A stretch of 64,000 nucleotides of DNA from Rhizobium sp. RM (GTDB lineage: Bacteria; Pseudomonadota; Alphaproteobacteria; Rhizobiales; Rhizobiaceae). This document shows, in pieces, positions 8,547-17,612 of this stretch (positions are counted from its first letter, which is position 1; each line of letters starts with the position of its first letter). Under the pieces are notes generated by a model. That model made no database searches. It saw only the letters and a list, made by a program, of their open reading frames with translations, and was not told where the DNA came from. Made by a program: the position numbers and the translations under genes. The stretch lies in contig NZ_JACAWV010000007.1 of the NCBI RefSeq assembly GCF_013390595.1, forward strand, positions 558,001 to 622,000. The letters run 5' to 3'.

Positions 8547-10229
8547 TTATCCTTCAAACAGTGAAATACGTGCTCCGGACACACCGGGACGACAGGAAAA
8601 CAGACCGCCGGAAAGTGGCGCATCCGCAAGCGTTGACGCCGGCAGGCGCGTCCGGGCGCTGGTGATGAACAGTGTAGAGAGATCCGGACCACCAAACGCA
8701 ACACTGGTCGGTCGCGGCACCGGCAACTCTATGACCTGATCCAGCTTGCCGTTCGGCAGATAACGACGCACGCACCAGCCGTCCCAGATTGCGCACCATA
8801 CGCCACCTTCTGCGTCGACAGCGAGACCGTCGGGTCGTCCATCGGCAACGGAAATTCGGGCAAATTCACGATGCGAAGAAAGCGCGCCGGTCTGTGGATC
8901 GCAATCATAGGCGTGGATCAGACCCGGAACGGTATCGACGAAATAGAAGGTGCGACCATCCGGGCTCCAGCCGAGACCGTTGGAGACGATAATGCCCCCC
9001 TCCTTACGTTCGAATTCACCTGTGGCATTGATGCGATAGAGCGCACCGGTCGGCTTGGATGCGTCAATACGCATGGAGCCAACCCAGATCGCACCATCCG
9101 GACCACATTTGGCGTCATTCAGGCGGTTATCGGCAATGGAAGCCTCCGGACTGACGAACGGTGCCAGTCGGCCCGAGGCAAAATCGAGCCACTCCAATCC
9201 ATCCTGAGAAGCGACAAGCAGGCGTTCACCCGTCACGGGGATCACGGCGCTGACCAGTTTACCGGTTTCGCACGTCTCGTTGCGGCCGGTCGATGGATCG
9301 AAACGATGGACGGCCGGGTGCAGGATATCCACCCAATAAAGGGCATTTTCCGCCTCATGCCAGACAGGGCTTTCACCCAGTTGCGCGCCCCATGGCAAGA
9401 TGCAGCTCAAATCGGCGGTTGGGCGGCTGACAGCAGAGCGCGGACGCGGGCGAGAACTGATGGCAACAGCACCCGCAGCACCGGTGATGCGCCTTGCGGC
9501 AGCGATCAATTCCCGTCCAGCCGGGTGAATATTGGACGCCTCCAGACGGGAGGACGGCCCGAGCGCCACGAGAACACCTATTGGCGTGTTGTCGCGTCCC
9601 ATCACGGGTGCAGCGACCGAATTCACGCCAGGCAGATGCTCCTCATAAGAAATCGAATAGCCACGCGCCCGGGTCAGCGTCAGATCGGCCTGCAACGCTT
9701 CGATGGTCGTAATTGTCTGGGCTGTCTGGAGGTCAAGTGTCAGGCGGTCTACCAGGGAACGGCCGACTGCAGGGTCCTGAAAGGCGAGTAGCGCCTTGCC
9801 GGGTGCCGTGCAGTGCAATGGAACACGACGGCCAACCTCGACGCGTACGGACAGTCCATTTGGCGAGCGTTCCGCCAGATAAAGGGCCATGACGCCGTCA
9901 AGCCGACACAAAGCCACGGTTTCGCCGAGCTCTGCGGCCAGCCGCTCGAGCTCAGGCGTTGCCGCAGACACCAGATCAAAACTTTCCCAGACCTTGTGCG
10001 ACATCTCAAGGAATCGCTGTCCAAGAACATACGTGCCGCGCGCCTCGTCCTGCCGCACGAGACCATAGGCAATCAATGTTCGAAGTATACGGGCGAAGGT
10101 CGGCTTCGGCAGACCGGAGGCACGCAGAAGCTCCGCAAAACGGGGCGGCTCCGGAGCGTCCGCCACCATATCGAGAAGCGTCAACCCCTTGGCCAGCGCC
10201 GCAGTGCCGCCGGGTGTCTCGGGTTTCAT
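8547..10229 (-). CDS. IclR-type regulator fused to SMP-30/gluconolactonase
   Basis: A 560-residue two-part protein. Residues 1-75 form an IclR winged helix (recognition region LPKPTFARILRTL), and 76-255 form the IclR effector-binding domain. A Pro/Arg/Ser-rich linker of about 20 residues leads to a complete SMP-30/gluconolactonase beta-propeller (277-555). The metal ligands expected for SMP-30 are present: E286 in GESPVW, N371 in LNDAK, N417 in SNGLGWSPD and D467 in DGLAVD. One polypeptide could therefore hydrolyse a sugar lactone and regulate the operon. The ATG at 10229 overlaps the preceding stop (ATGA). The frame is open through the junction without a stop, so it is not a sequencing join between two stop-separated genes. 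Confidence 0.9.
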   Translation of the reverse strand: MKPETPGGTAALAKGLTLLDMVADAPEPPRFAELLRASGLPKPTFARILRTLIAYGLVRQDEARGTYVLGQRFLEMSHKVWESFDLVSAATPELERLAAELGETVALCRLDGVMALYLAERSPNGLSVRVEVGRRVPLHCTAPGKALLAFQDPAVGRSLVDRLTLDLQTAQTITTIEALQADLTLTRARGYSISYEEHLPGVNSVAAPVMGRDNTPIGVLVALGPSSRLEASNIHPAGRELIAAARRITGAAGAVAISSRPRPRSAVSRPTADLSCILPWGAQLGESPVWHEAENALYWVDILHPAVHRFDPSTGRNETCETGKLVSAVIPVTGERLLVASQDGLEWLDFASGRLAPFVSPEASIADNRLNDAKCGPDGAIWVGSMRIDASKPTGALYRINATGEFERKEGGIIVSNGLGWSPDGRTFYFVDTVPGLIHAYDCDPQTGALSSHREFARISVADGRPDGLAVDAEGGVWCAIWDGWCVRRYLPNGKLDQVIELPVPRPTSVAFGGPDLSTLFITSARTRLPASTLADAPLSGGLFSCRPGVSGARISLFEG

Positions 10230-11209
10230 CGCGTCTGCTCCATCGCCAGGCGTTTTTGCCTTGCGGCCGCCGCCTCGTCCAGCATCCGGTCCATCGTCCA
10301 TTCCGCTTCAAACCCCAGGGTGTTTCTGATCCGCTCGTTCGATGTGTGGTAATAGACGCCAGCGTCGGGAAAATCGACTGTCACGATGGGTAAGCCAGTC
10401 AATGCCGCCATGCGGGGCAACAATTCCGAAAAATCCACAGGGTTGTCGGCCCCGAGATTGAAAATGCCGCCCGCCGCGTTAGGGTGATCGAGAGCCAGAA
10501 GAATGCCCGCCACCATGTCACGGGTATCGGTGATATGCATCTGGAATGGCCGACCGTTTTCATTGCGTGCAAGCACATGGGCAGGTGCACCAATGTCTTT
10601 CGTTCGCATGGCCTCGACAGCCGCAAGATTACCAAAGGTCTGCTGCTGGCGAATTCGGGGAGCGAGGAAAAAGCGCGGACCGGAGAAGAAACTGTTCTCA
10701 TCCAGCAATTCCGCTGCATCCTGCGTATGCGAGAAGCGCAAGATCACCGTTTCCATCGATCCGGTTCTTTGGTGAAAGCGGACGAGTTCTTCGCCGAGCA
10801 GCTTGGTCAGTCCATAAGGCGAACTTGGATTGAGTGGATGTTCCTCGGTAACGGGCAAATATTCCGGCCGGTTTTCCGGGTAGACCTCACCCGAGGATGC
10901 AAACACAAACCGCTTGACCCCGGCTGCCGAGGCAGCATCCAGCAGGCGGCGTGTGCCATCGACATTGACCGAAAACATACGGTCGCGGTCTGCTGGTACC
11001 CAGGACATGAAGGCGCCGAGATGCAGGACATCCGTTACGCCCGCCATGGCCTTTGTTAGCGCACCGGCATCTTCCAGCGAACCGACGACCTCTTCGCCGC
11101 CTGTATCAGAGGGTCGCAGATCAAAGCCACGAACCGACCGAGCCTGAGCGCGCAAGGCTGCCACAACAGCGCGCCCAACGCGCCCTGCTGATCCAGTTAC
11201 AAGGATCAT
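10226..11209 (-). CDS. NAD-dependent epimerase/dehydratase family protein
   Basis: A 327-residue extended SDR. The N-terminal Rossmann motif is VTGSAGRVG, the serine region is FASSGEVYP, and the catalytic YGLTK follows. The fold fits UDP-sugar epimerases and sugar dehydrogenases. It is not like the short uronate dehydrogenase of Agrobacterium as I remember it. The gene overlaps both neighbours by ATGA junctions, between the ABC ATPase and the IclR-SMP-30 fusion, so it belongs to the same pathway. Oxidation of the transported sugar at C1 is a reasonable inference; epimerization is the alternative. Confidence 0.85.
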   Translation of the reverse strand: MILVTGSAGRVGRAVVAALRAQARSVRGFDLRPSDTGGEEVVGSLEDAGALTKAMAGVTDVLHLGAFMSWVPADRDRMFSVNVDGTRRLLDAASAAGVKRFVFASSGEVYPENRPEYLPVTEEHPLNPSSPYGLTKLLGEELVRFHQRTGSMETVILRFSHTQDAAELLDENSFFSGPRFFLAPRIRQQQTFGNLAAVEAMRTKDIGAPAHVLARNENGRPFQMHITDTRDMVAGILLALDHPNAAGGIFNLGADNPVDFSELLPRMAALTGLPIVTVDFPDAGVYYHTSNERIRNTLGFEAEWTMDRMLDEAAAARQKRLAMEQTR

Positions 11210-12288
11210 AGCCGTTCACCCGTAGTTGCATCGAAGAGATAAAGCTGGGCTGGATCGAAACCGAGCCGGATCTCCTCGTCTTTAGGAAGGCTGCCAGTAT
11301 GTGAAACGCGTGCAATCAGCCCCTTCGATTTGTCCTCTTCACCTTGCGCAATCCTGGCGCCTTCAGCATCGAAATAAACGTATTTTTCCGAACCAAGGCT
11401 TTCAATCAATGTCGGACGCACCCCAAACGTCACCGGAGCCTCCCCGAGAACAAGATGTTCGGGACGCAACCCGACAACAACGGGTCCCTGCCGATCCGTC
11501 GCGCGTGGCAGGGAAATCTGTTGCCCGAATGCAGTCAACTTGCCATCGCGCAAATCTGCGTTGAGAAAATTCATGCCGGGAGAACCGATGAAACCGGCAA
11601 CGAACAGGTTCGCGGGGTTATTGAACAGCTCGTCGGGTGCAGCAATCTGCTGGATAACGCCGCCCTGCATGATGACAACGCGATCTGCCATTGTCATGGC
11701 CTCAACCTGATCATGCGTGACATAAACGGTGGTCACACCGATGCGCTTGTGCAGAGCACCGATTTCGGCGCGCATGTGGACACGCAGCTTGGCATCAAGG
11801 TTCGATAGCGGCTCGTCCATCAAAAAGGCTTGCGGCTGGCGAACAATCGCACGTCCGAGTGCCACGCGCTGACGCTGACCGCCCGACAGGTCCTTCGGCT
11901 TGCGGTCGAGATAAGGGGTGACCTCGAGAATGCGCGCCGCTTCATCCACCCGCCGATCGATCTCCCCCCGATCAGTGCCGCGCATTTTCAGCCCGAAGCC
12001 GATGTTCTGGCGGACCGTCAGGTGCGGATAAAGCGCGTAGTTCTGGAAGACCATGGCGATGTCCCGGTCTCCCGGTGCGAGATCCGTCACCTCGCGGTCA
12101 CCGATAAAAATCTGGCCTTCACTGGCAGGTTCCAGACCTGCCAGGATTTTCAGCATCGTCGATTTGCCGCAACCGGAGGGACCAACAAGGACAACGAACT
12201 CGCCGTTCTCGATCTCCAGAGAAAACGGCTGGAGCACGTTGAGCGCACCATAGGATTTGCTGACATTGCGAATGGAAATATTGGCCAT
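11206..12288 (-). CDS. CUT1-type sugar ABC transporter ATPase (UgpC/MalK class)
   Basis: A 360-residue ATP-binding subunit with Walker A GPSGCGKST (37-45), signature [14 protein letters not shown] and Walker B AFLMDEPLSNLD. A C-terminal regulatory TOBE-like region follows. One such protein normally works as a homodimer with two MalF/MalG-type permeases. It follows the two permease genes of this operon and overlaps the next gene by ATGA. The substrate depends on the binding protein at 14127-15398 and is probably a sugar or a sugar acid. Confidence 0.93.
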   Translation of the reverse strand: MANISIRNVSKSYGALNVLQPFSLEIENGEFVVLVGPSGCGKSTMLKILAGLEPASEGQIFIGDREVTDLAPGDRDIAMVFQNYALYPHLTVRQNIGFGLKMRGTDRGEIDRRVDEAARILEVTPYLDRKPKDLSGGQRQRVALGRAIVRQPQAFLMDEPLSNLDAKLRVHMRAEIGALHKRIGVTTVYVTHDQVEAMTMADRVVIMQGGVIQQIAAPDELFNNPANLFVAGFIGSPGMNFLNADLRDGKLTAFGQQISLPRATDRQGPVVVGLRPEHLVLGEAPVTFGVRPTLIESLGSEKYVYFDAEGARIAQGEEDKSKGLIARVSHTGSLPKDEEIRLGFDPAQLYLFDATTGERL

Positions 12289-12290
12289 GC

Positions 12291-13121
12291 TTACTTCTCC
12301 GCGCCAGCGGTCAGGCCGCCGACCAAATAACGTTCAAGGAATAGGTAGATTGCGATGATCGGAAGGGCGATGAACACCGATGCAGCGGAGATGTCGTTCC
12401 AGTAGGTAACGTATTCGCCCTGCATGGTGGTGATGCCGAGGTTCGCCGTCCAGTTATCGGGCGAATTGACCAGAAAGGTTCGCGCATAGGCGTAGTCAGC
12501 CCAGCTTAACACGAAGGCGTAGAGTGCGGTGGCGGCGAGGCCGGGCGTTGCAATCGGCAGGACAACACGGATCATGGCTCCGATCGGAGAGCACCCGTCC
12601 ACCATTGCCGCCTGTTCAAGCTCCTTCGGGATCGTGTCAAAGTATCCCTTCAGCATCCAAGTGGCGAAAGGAATGATCATGGTGGAATGGGCCAGTACCA
12701 GCGTCCACAGGCTACCGATCAATCCGAAGCTGGAGAAGATCGAAAACAGCGGGATGACCAGAAGTGTCGCAGGCAGCATCTTTGCCGTCAGAACGAAAAG
12801 CCCCATCGTGGCACCGCCGCGCATGGAGTAACGTGACAAGGCGTAGCCGGCACTGACCGAAACCAGCATCGAAAGTGCGACCGAACCAACAGCGGCAAGC
12901 ATGGAGTTCCACAGCCAGAGAAGAATCGGCTTGGCCGCCCACACCCGGGCAAAGATGTCCCACTGCGCGTCGTCCGGCCAGAAAGTCGGTGGCAGACGGT
13001 AAAGCTCATCCGTCGTGGAAAGCGCTGTGACCAGCAACCAGTAGACGGGAAACAGGATCATCACCAAAGTGAAGATCACGGTGACATAAAGAGCGAGGCT
13101 CTGTGCGAATGTGCGCTTCAT
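12291..13121 (-). CDS. CUT1-type ABC permease (MalG class)
   Basis: A 276-residue inner-membrane protein with six predicted helices. It carries the EAA loop typical of binding-protein-dependent permeases, EQAAMVDGCSPIGAMIRVVLP. The ATG at 13121 has a GAGGAGG ribosome-binding site seven bases upstream. It lies directly after the MalF-class permease gene and before the ATPase gene. Confidence 0.93.
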   Translation of the reverse strand: MKRTFAQSLALYVTVIFTLVMILFPVYWLLVTALSTTDELYRLPPTFWPDDAQWDIFARVWAAKPILLWLWNSMLAAVGSVALSMLVSVSAGYALSRYSMRGGATMGLFVLTAKMLPATLLVIPLFSIFSSFGLIGSLWTLVLAHSTMIIPFATWMLKGYFDTIPKELEQAAMVDGCSPIGAMIRVVLPIATPGLAATALYAFVLSWADYAYARTFLVNSPDNWTANLGITTMQGEYVTYWNDISAASVFIALPIIAIYLFLERYLVGGLTAGAEK

Positions 13122-13131
13122 CAAAGCCTCC

Positions 13132-14058
13132 TCAATAAATGGACTTGGAACGCCGGCCGAGCATCAGCAGGCTGGCAATGATGCAGATCACCAGCGTCAG
13201 CACGCCCACTGCGGCTGCGCGGCCGAAGTTGTGATACTGGAAAGCCTGATCGTAGGTCATGATCGACAGTGTCTGCGTCGAACGCAGTGGGCCGCCGCCC
13301 GTCAGCACCTTGATGATGGAAAAGTCCCGGAAAACCCAAAGCAGGGTGAGGACAAGCGTGACGCCGAGCACCGGCATCAGCAACGGCATGGTGATCCATC
13401 GAAACCGCTGCCAGACACTGGCGCCATCGACCTTGGCAGCCGCGTAATAATCGGCCGGAATTGACTGCAGACCTGCAAGACACATGATCGACACGAAGGG
13501 GAAGCCCTTCCACACCATGGTAATTGCAACAGCCCAGAAAGCCGCCGTCGAACTGCTGACCCAGGGAATCATCTGGTCAGTGAAACCGAGCTGGATTGCC
13601 AGCCAGCCGAACAGACCGAATGACGTATCGAACATCCAGGCGAAGATAACGACAGCGATGATTTCAGGCACCGCCCAAGGCAGCGCCATACCGAGACGCG
13701 CCGCGGTGCGACCTTTGAAACGATTGTTGGCCAGGAGTGCCGTGCTCAAGCCAACAGCAACACTGCCGAAGGTCACGACGGCTACCAGCTTGAGGGTGAC
13801 CCAGCAGGCAAGCCAGAACTCCTGAGAGGTGAAAAGCCAGGTGTAGTTAACCAGAGAAAACGGCCGGCTCGCCCCTCCCAACCGGGGAATCTTGACCTGC
13901 TGAAACGACAGGTCGATCGCCAGGATCAGCGGCCAGACGATGATGGCGGCAACCATCAGAACCGCCGGAGCGATCAGGATATAGCCGAGTAGATGTTGCC
14001 GGCTCGGGCGCGCAAGATCGAAAAACTTGCGACGCCCCGCCTGGACGGTGTCGGTCAT
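13132..14058 (-). CDS. CUT1-type ABC permease (MalF class)
   Basis: A 308-residue membrane protein with a cytoplasmic N-terminal tail, about six helices and the EAA-type loop AAKVDGASVWQRFRWITMPL. It pairs with the MalG-class permease encoded 10 bases downstream. Its start at 14058 follows the binding-protein gene after a 68-base space that contains a perfect hairpin. Confidence 0.93.
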   Translation of the reverse strand: MTDTVQAGRRKFFDLARPSRQHLLGYILIAPAVLMVAAIIVWPLILAIDLSFQQVKIPRLGGASRPFSLVNYTWLFTSQEFWLACWVTLKLVAVVTFGSVAVGLSTALLANNRFKGRTAARLGMALPWAVPEIIAVVIFAWMFDTSFGLFGWLAIQLGFTDQMIPWVSSSTAAFWAVAITMVWKGFPFVSIMCLAGLQSIPADYYAAAKVDGASVWQRFRWITMPLLMPVLGVTLVLTLLWVFRDFSIIKVLTGGGPLRSTQTLSIMTYDQAFQYHNFGRAAAVGVLTLVICIIASLLMLGRRSKSIY

Positions 14059-14090
14059 GGATGGTCCTCCTGCCGGATTCTTATGATGCC

Positions 14091-14114
14091 AATGGCCCGC
14101 TGACGCGGGCCATT
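14091..14114 (-). terminator. intercistronic stem-loop after the binding-protein gene
   Basis: AATGGCCCGC-tgac-GCGGGCCATT is a perfect ten-pair stem with a four-base loop, 13 bases after the binding-protein stop and before the first permease start. There is no T-run. It probably acts as an mRNA stabilizer or partial terminator that favours the binding protein. Confidence 0.65.
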
Positions 14115-14126
14115 CCCTTGCTCGGG

Positions 14127-15398
14127 TCAGCCTTTGATAGACTCGGCCTTGGACTGCATGGTTTTGGCGACGTCGGCCGGATCAAGATCCTGAATGATCA
14201 TCCGCTGGCTTTCTTCCATCACCATCTTGCTGAACTCGTTGTAGAAGAGCTCAAGCCCGGTCGGAATCCGATCGATGCCGGCCTCGGAGGCTTTCTTCAT
14301 CGTCTCGATCAGAACCGGGAAATGCGGAATGGTTTTTTCGACACCGGAAACATCAGCCTTGGGACTGGGCGGTGTGTTGCCACCCATCGTCGCGTAGCTG
14401 CGCTGGAACTCCGGCGTCATCGTCAGCTTGATGAAATCCCACACGAGCTCTTTCTGGTCGTCAGGAATGTCGGCTGGCATCGCCAGGACGTTGGACGAAC
14501 CGCCAAGCGGCGGGGTGAGCGGTGGAGCCGCGTAAACAATGTCACTCTTGGCTGCACCTTTTTCCGTGGTGCCATAAAGCCATGGACCATCGAGACGCAT
14601 CGCCATCTTGCCATCGGCAAACAGTTTGCGCACATCGCTTGCGCTCATATCGACCGGGCTAACACCGCTTTTCATGACGGTTTTCCAGCGTGTCAGCCCC
14701 TCGACCATCTGTGGCGTATCGATGGTGATGTTACCATCCTTGTCGGTCCAATAGGCTCCCGCATCGATGATGTAGTTCAACATCTCGGTGAGATACTGGC
14801 CCGGCCCGCCCTTTGTTTCGTGACCAGTGCCGAACTGGTCGATGATGCCGTCGCCGTTCAGATCCTTGGTGGTCGCCTTTGCCGCGGCGAGGAACTCGTC
14901 GTAGGTTTTGGGAACCGCAACGCCGACGGTATCGAGAAGCTTCTTGTTGTAGGCCATGACGAAGCCAAAATAGTTCGTCATGATGCAGACGGTCTCGCCA
15001 TTCCATTCGCATTTCTGCTGCCCTGCCCAGCCGGTCATGTCGATACCGTCTTTCTTGAGCCACGGGTCGAGCGGCTCCAGCCAGCCGCTGTCGGCGAACA
15101 TCTGGAATTCGAACGAGGCGAGATGGACGATCTGAGGCGGTTGGTTGGCCGCAAACAGCGTTGTCATCGTGTCAGCATACGAACTGCGTTCCGCCTTGGT
15201 GAATTCGATCTTCACGCCCGGATGCTGCTTTTCGAAGGCCGCGATCGCCGAATGCCACCACTCGCCGGTGCCCGCATCATCCGTCTGCCAGGAGATGAAT
15301 TTCAAAACCGTATCGGCCATCGCCGGGGCGATGCCGCCCACCGTCATCAGGCTGGCCGTTGTGGCGCAGAGCACCAGCTTCCTCATTGTCTTGTTCAT
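14127..15398 (-). CDS. CUT1-type ABC sugar-binding protein
   Basis: A 423-residue family-1 extracellular solute-binding protein. The signal peptide is MNKTMRK followed by a hydrophobic core, with cleavage expected after APAMA at residue 28. The mature part has the WQTDDAGTGEWWHSAI opening and the FAANQPPQIVHLASFEF region usual for sugar-binding members. The start at 15398 is chosen because residues upstream (MEEEA) come from the ribosome-binding site. It precedes its permeases and ATPase in the operon. The ligand is unknown. Confidence 0.92.
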   Translation of the reverse strand: MNKTMRKLVLCATTASLMTVGGIAPAMADTVLKFISWQTDDAGTGEWWHSAIAAFEKQHPGVKIEFTKAERSSYADTMTTLFAANQPPQIVHLASFEFQMFADSGWLEPLDPWLKKDGIDMTGWAGQQKCEWNGETVCIMTNYFGFVMAYNKKLLDTVGVAVPKTYDEFLAAAKATTKDLNGDGIIDQFGTGHETKGGPGQYLTEMLNYIIDAGAYWTDKDGNITIDTPQMVEGLTRWKTVMKSGVSPVDMSASDVRKLFADGKMAMRLDGPWLYGTTEKGAAKSDIVYAAPPLTPPLGGSSNVLAMPADIPDDQKELVWDFIKLTMTPEFQRSYATMGGNTPPSPKADVSGVEKTIPHFPVLIETMKKASEAGIDRIPTGLELFYNEFSKMVMEESQRMIIQDLDPADVAKTMQSKAESIKG

Positions 15399-15422
15399 GG
15401 CTTCCTCCTCCAAAGAACCAAA

Positions 15423-16589
15423 TTAGATACGTTCAAGCAGACCGATCGCTGTCGACGACGGTCTCACGCCGAGCCCTGGCCCGGACGGCAAATGGTAGCG
15501 GCCTTCGCGGCAATCCATGTCCCCTTCGAGCAGGGCACGGTTTGGTTCGAAGATCGAATGCTGGAATTCATGCCCTTTCAGGGTCGGCAATGTTGACGAT
15601 GCCTGCAGGCTGGCTGCCAGAAATATGCCGGCACCGACGGTGGCGTGCGGTATCACGTCAATACCGTGTTCGGCCGCAAGAGCGCCGATACGGATGAAGT
15701 TGGTGATACCCTTGTGGCCCATCTCCGGCTGCACGATGGAAATGCGGCATCGCTCAATGCGGGCTCGCATATCCCAATGGGTCCGCCACTCTTCGCCCAC
15801 AGCAATCGGGATGTCCGTTCCCTTGGAGACTTTTTCCAATCCGGCAATGTCTTCCGTCCATACAGGCGCCTCTGCAAACCAGGGATCAAACGGCGCCATC
15901 TCCGCGATCAGTTCCAGCGCCCGTTCCGGCGTCTGGTTCCAGTGCATGTCGGCGGCAATCCTTGCATCCGGTCCAAGCACTCTCCGCAGGTTTTCCATCT
16001 CTGCCGCCGGACCATCGTCGGCGACCGGCGTTGCAAACTTGAAAGCGTTGAAACCAAGGTCCTGCCAGTATTTTGCCAGCTCTCCGCGCGCCTCGAGCGT
16101 TTTTTCGGGCAGGCCCGAAACATAGCCTGGAAACACGTCGACGCCGCCACCGAGCATGTCACGCACCGATTTGCCAGCTTCCTGTCCAGCAATGTCCCAT
16201 AGCGCGATATCGAGGGCTGCCAGCGCATCGACATAAAAACCGCCGGTGTAACCGCGCACCCGCATCATGTCGTAGAGATCATCGTAGATCGCCGAGGGGT
16301 CCGAGGCATCGCGCCCAACCACGAAACCGGCGAGCAGATCATTGATCAGGGCTGCAACAGCACCGGGTGCAACAATGCCATATGTCTCGCCCCACCCCAC
16401 GGTTCCTGACTTTGTCGTCATACGGACGAGTACGCTGCGATCAAACGTCGGATAGACGGTGCGGTTTCCCTTGCGCACGACATAACCATTCGGATTGACG
16501 ACCTCACCCGGCCTAAGTGCACCAAGATAGGGCACCTTACGCGCTTGGGTCAGCGTGAAAACCTCAATGGTCGAAATGGGGCTGTTCAT
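15423..16589 (-). CDS. enolase-superfamily sugar-acid dehydratase (mandelate racemase subgroup)
   Basis: A 388-residue protein with an enolase N-terminal cap and a TIM barrel. K184 in FKFAT is the likely general base. The metal ligands appear to be D214 in AADMHWNQ, E240 in FAEAP and E266 or E267 in VGEEW, and H315 in VIPHATVG is the second base. The K-x-A arrangement differs from the K-x-K of many acid-sugar dehydratases. The start overlaps the aldolase stop (ATGA). With a 2-keto-3-deoxy sugar-acid aldolase and DgoK beside it, dehydration of an aldonate to a 2-keto-3-deoxy acid is the best inference; lactone cycloisomerase is an alternative. Confidence 0.88.
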   Translation of the reverse strand: MNSPISTIEVFTLTQARKVPYLGALRPGEVVNPNGYVVRKGNRTVYPTFDRSVLVRMTTKSGTVGWGETYGIVAPGAVAALINDLLAGFVVGRDASDPSAIYDDLYDMMRVRGYTGGFYVDALAALDIALWDIAGQEAGKSVRDMLGGGVDVFPGYVSGLPEKTLEARGELAKYWQDLGFNAFKFATPVADDGPAAEMENLRRVLGPDARIAADMHWNQTPERALELIAEMAPFDPWFAEAPVWTEDIAGLEKVSKGTDIPIAVGEEWRTHWDMRARIERCRISIVQPEMGHKGITNFIRIGALAAEHGIDVIPHATVGAGIFLAASLQASSTLPTLKGHEFQHSIFEPNRALLEGDMDCREGRYHLPSGPGLGVRPSSTAIGLLERI

Positions 16590-17494
16590 GCGGCCTCCGC
16601 AGACAACAAACCAAGCTCGACGAGATTGGCATCAATATCGGCAATGGCAGCGGCATCAAGCTCGGGCGTCGGGGCGCGTACACCAACACCATCGATCACA
16701 CCGCGGCGTGCCAGCACATGCTTGGTCAGGCGCATGCGATAGACAGCCTGCAACACCAAAAGAGGCAAGGTCCGCACGTAGATTTTACGCGCCTCATCGT
16801 GTTTGCCGGCGTTTAATGCCCGGTCGATGGCAACATGCTCCTCAACGATTTCGAGTGCTGGCATGGCAGCCGTTGCTCCACGCGCATATTCGTCGAGAAT
16901 GTAACGCGCGCCACCACCACCGATCACGCCTTTCAGCGTTGCGGGAGCATGCGCAATGATGTGACTGATTGCCGGACCTGCCGGCAGAGTTTCTTCTTTC
17001 ACATAAGCGACGCGCGGAAGTGCGCGGACGATTTCGATAATGGCTTGCGGCGACAGATCAGACCCGCGAGGTGCTGGAGCATTCTGCAGAATGATCTCGA
17101 CCTCAGGCAGTTCCGCGACGATCTTGCCAAGGAATTCGATCAATGCCGGCGCATCGGTGCCGACCGATTTCGGCGGCTGGACCATGAGGTGGCGAACACC
17201 GAGGTCCGCAGCAACCCGTCCATGCTGGACAACTTCGCGCCAATCAGCGGCACTTGCCCCTGCTACGACAGGGACTCGGCCTGCAGCGGTTGCGACAACG
17301 ATCTTCAGCAGCGTTGCCCTCTCGTCTGCAGTCAGGCTTTCGACCTCGCTGGCAAAGCCAGGAAAGACCACGCCGTCCACGTTCTGCTTGAGCGCAAACT
17401 GGACCAGCCGCTGCATTCCCGCTTCATCAACCTCGCCGTTCGCCAAAAAGGGCGTCGGCAAAACAGGCAAAATGCCCTTCAGGCCTCCCACCAT
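16586..17494 (-). CDS. DHDPS/NanA-family aldolase or dehydratase
   Basis: A 302-residue TIM-barrel Schiff-base enzyme of the dihydrodipicolinate synthase/N-acetylneuraminate lyase family. The Schiff-base lysine is K166 in VAYVKEE. The usual catalytic Tyr of the YNxP motif is replaced by Q137 (LQNAP), and the GTTGE substrate loop reads GFASE (47-51). It is therefore unlikely to be a true DHDPS and more likely acts on a 2-keto-3-deoxy sugar acid. It is the first gene of the operon. ATG 17494 is preceded by a strong GGGAGGTGAGG ribosome-binding site, and the palindrome at 17514-17530 lies just upstream. Confidence 0.87.
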   Translation of the reverse strand: MVGGLKGILPVLPTPFLANGEVDEAGMQRLVQFALKQNVDGVVFPGFASEVESLTADERATLLKIVVATAAGRVPVVAGASAADWREVVQHGRVAADLGVRHLMVQPPKSVGTDAPALIEFLGKIVAELPEVEIILQNAPAPRGSDLSPQAIIEIVRALPRVAYVKEETLPAGPAISHIIAHAPATLKGVIGGGGARYILDEYARGATAAMPALEIVEEHVAIDRALNAGKHDEARKIYVRTLPLLVLQAVYRMRLTKHVLARRGVIDGVGVRAPTPELDAAAIADIDANLVELGLLSAEAA

Positions 17495-17513
17495 TTCCTC
17501 ACCTCCCAAAATA

Positions 17514-17530
17514 GTATCATATATTGATAC
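17514..17530. promoter_or_regulatory. candidate operator between the sugar operon and dgoK
   Basis: GTATCATATATTGATAC is a perfect inverted repeat of six-base arms with an AT-only five-base centre. It lies 20 bases upstream of the aldolase start in the 118-base divergent region. It is a likely binding site for the operon's regulator, presumably the IclR-SMP-30 fusion, but no direct evidence links them. Confidence 0.55.
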
Positions 17531-17612
17531 CTTGAATTCACTAATTGACACTACATAGGATAGAGCCTTATGACAAGCCCCCAGAGCACATGAAGCGGAG
17601 GAGGCTTACGCA

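Noticed and set aside
8871..9791. 306-residue open frame on the plus strand
   Set aside because: It is antisense to the IclR-SMP-30 gene and has no recognisable domain.
14061..15596. 511-residue open frame on the plus strand
   Set aside because: It is antisense to the sugar-binding protein and the end of the dehydratase gene. Its His/Arg-rich composition is typical of the opposite strand of GC-rich genes.
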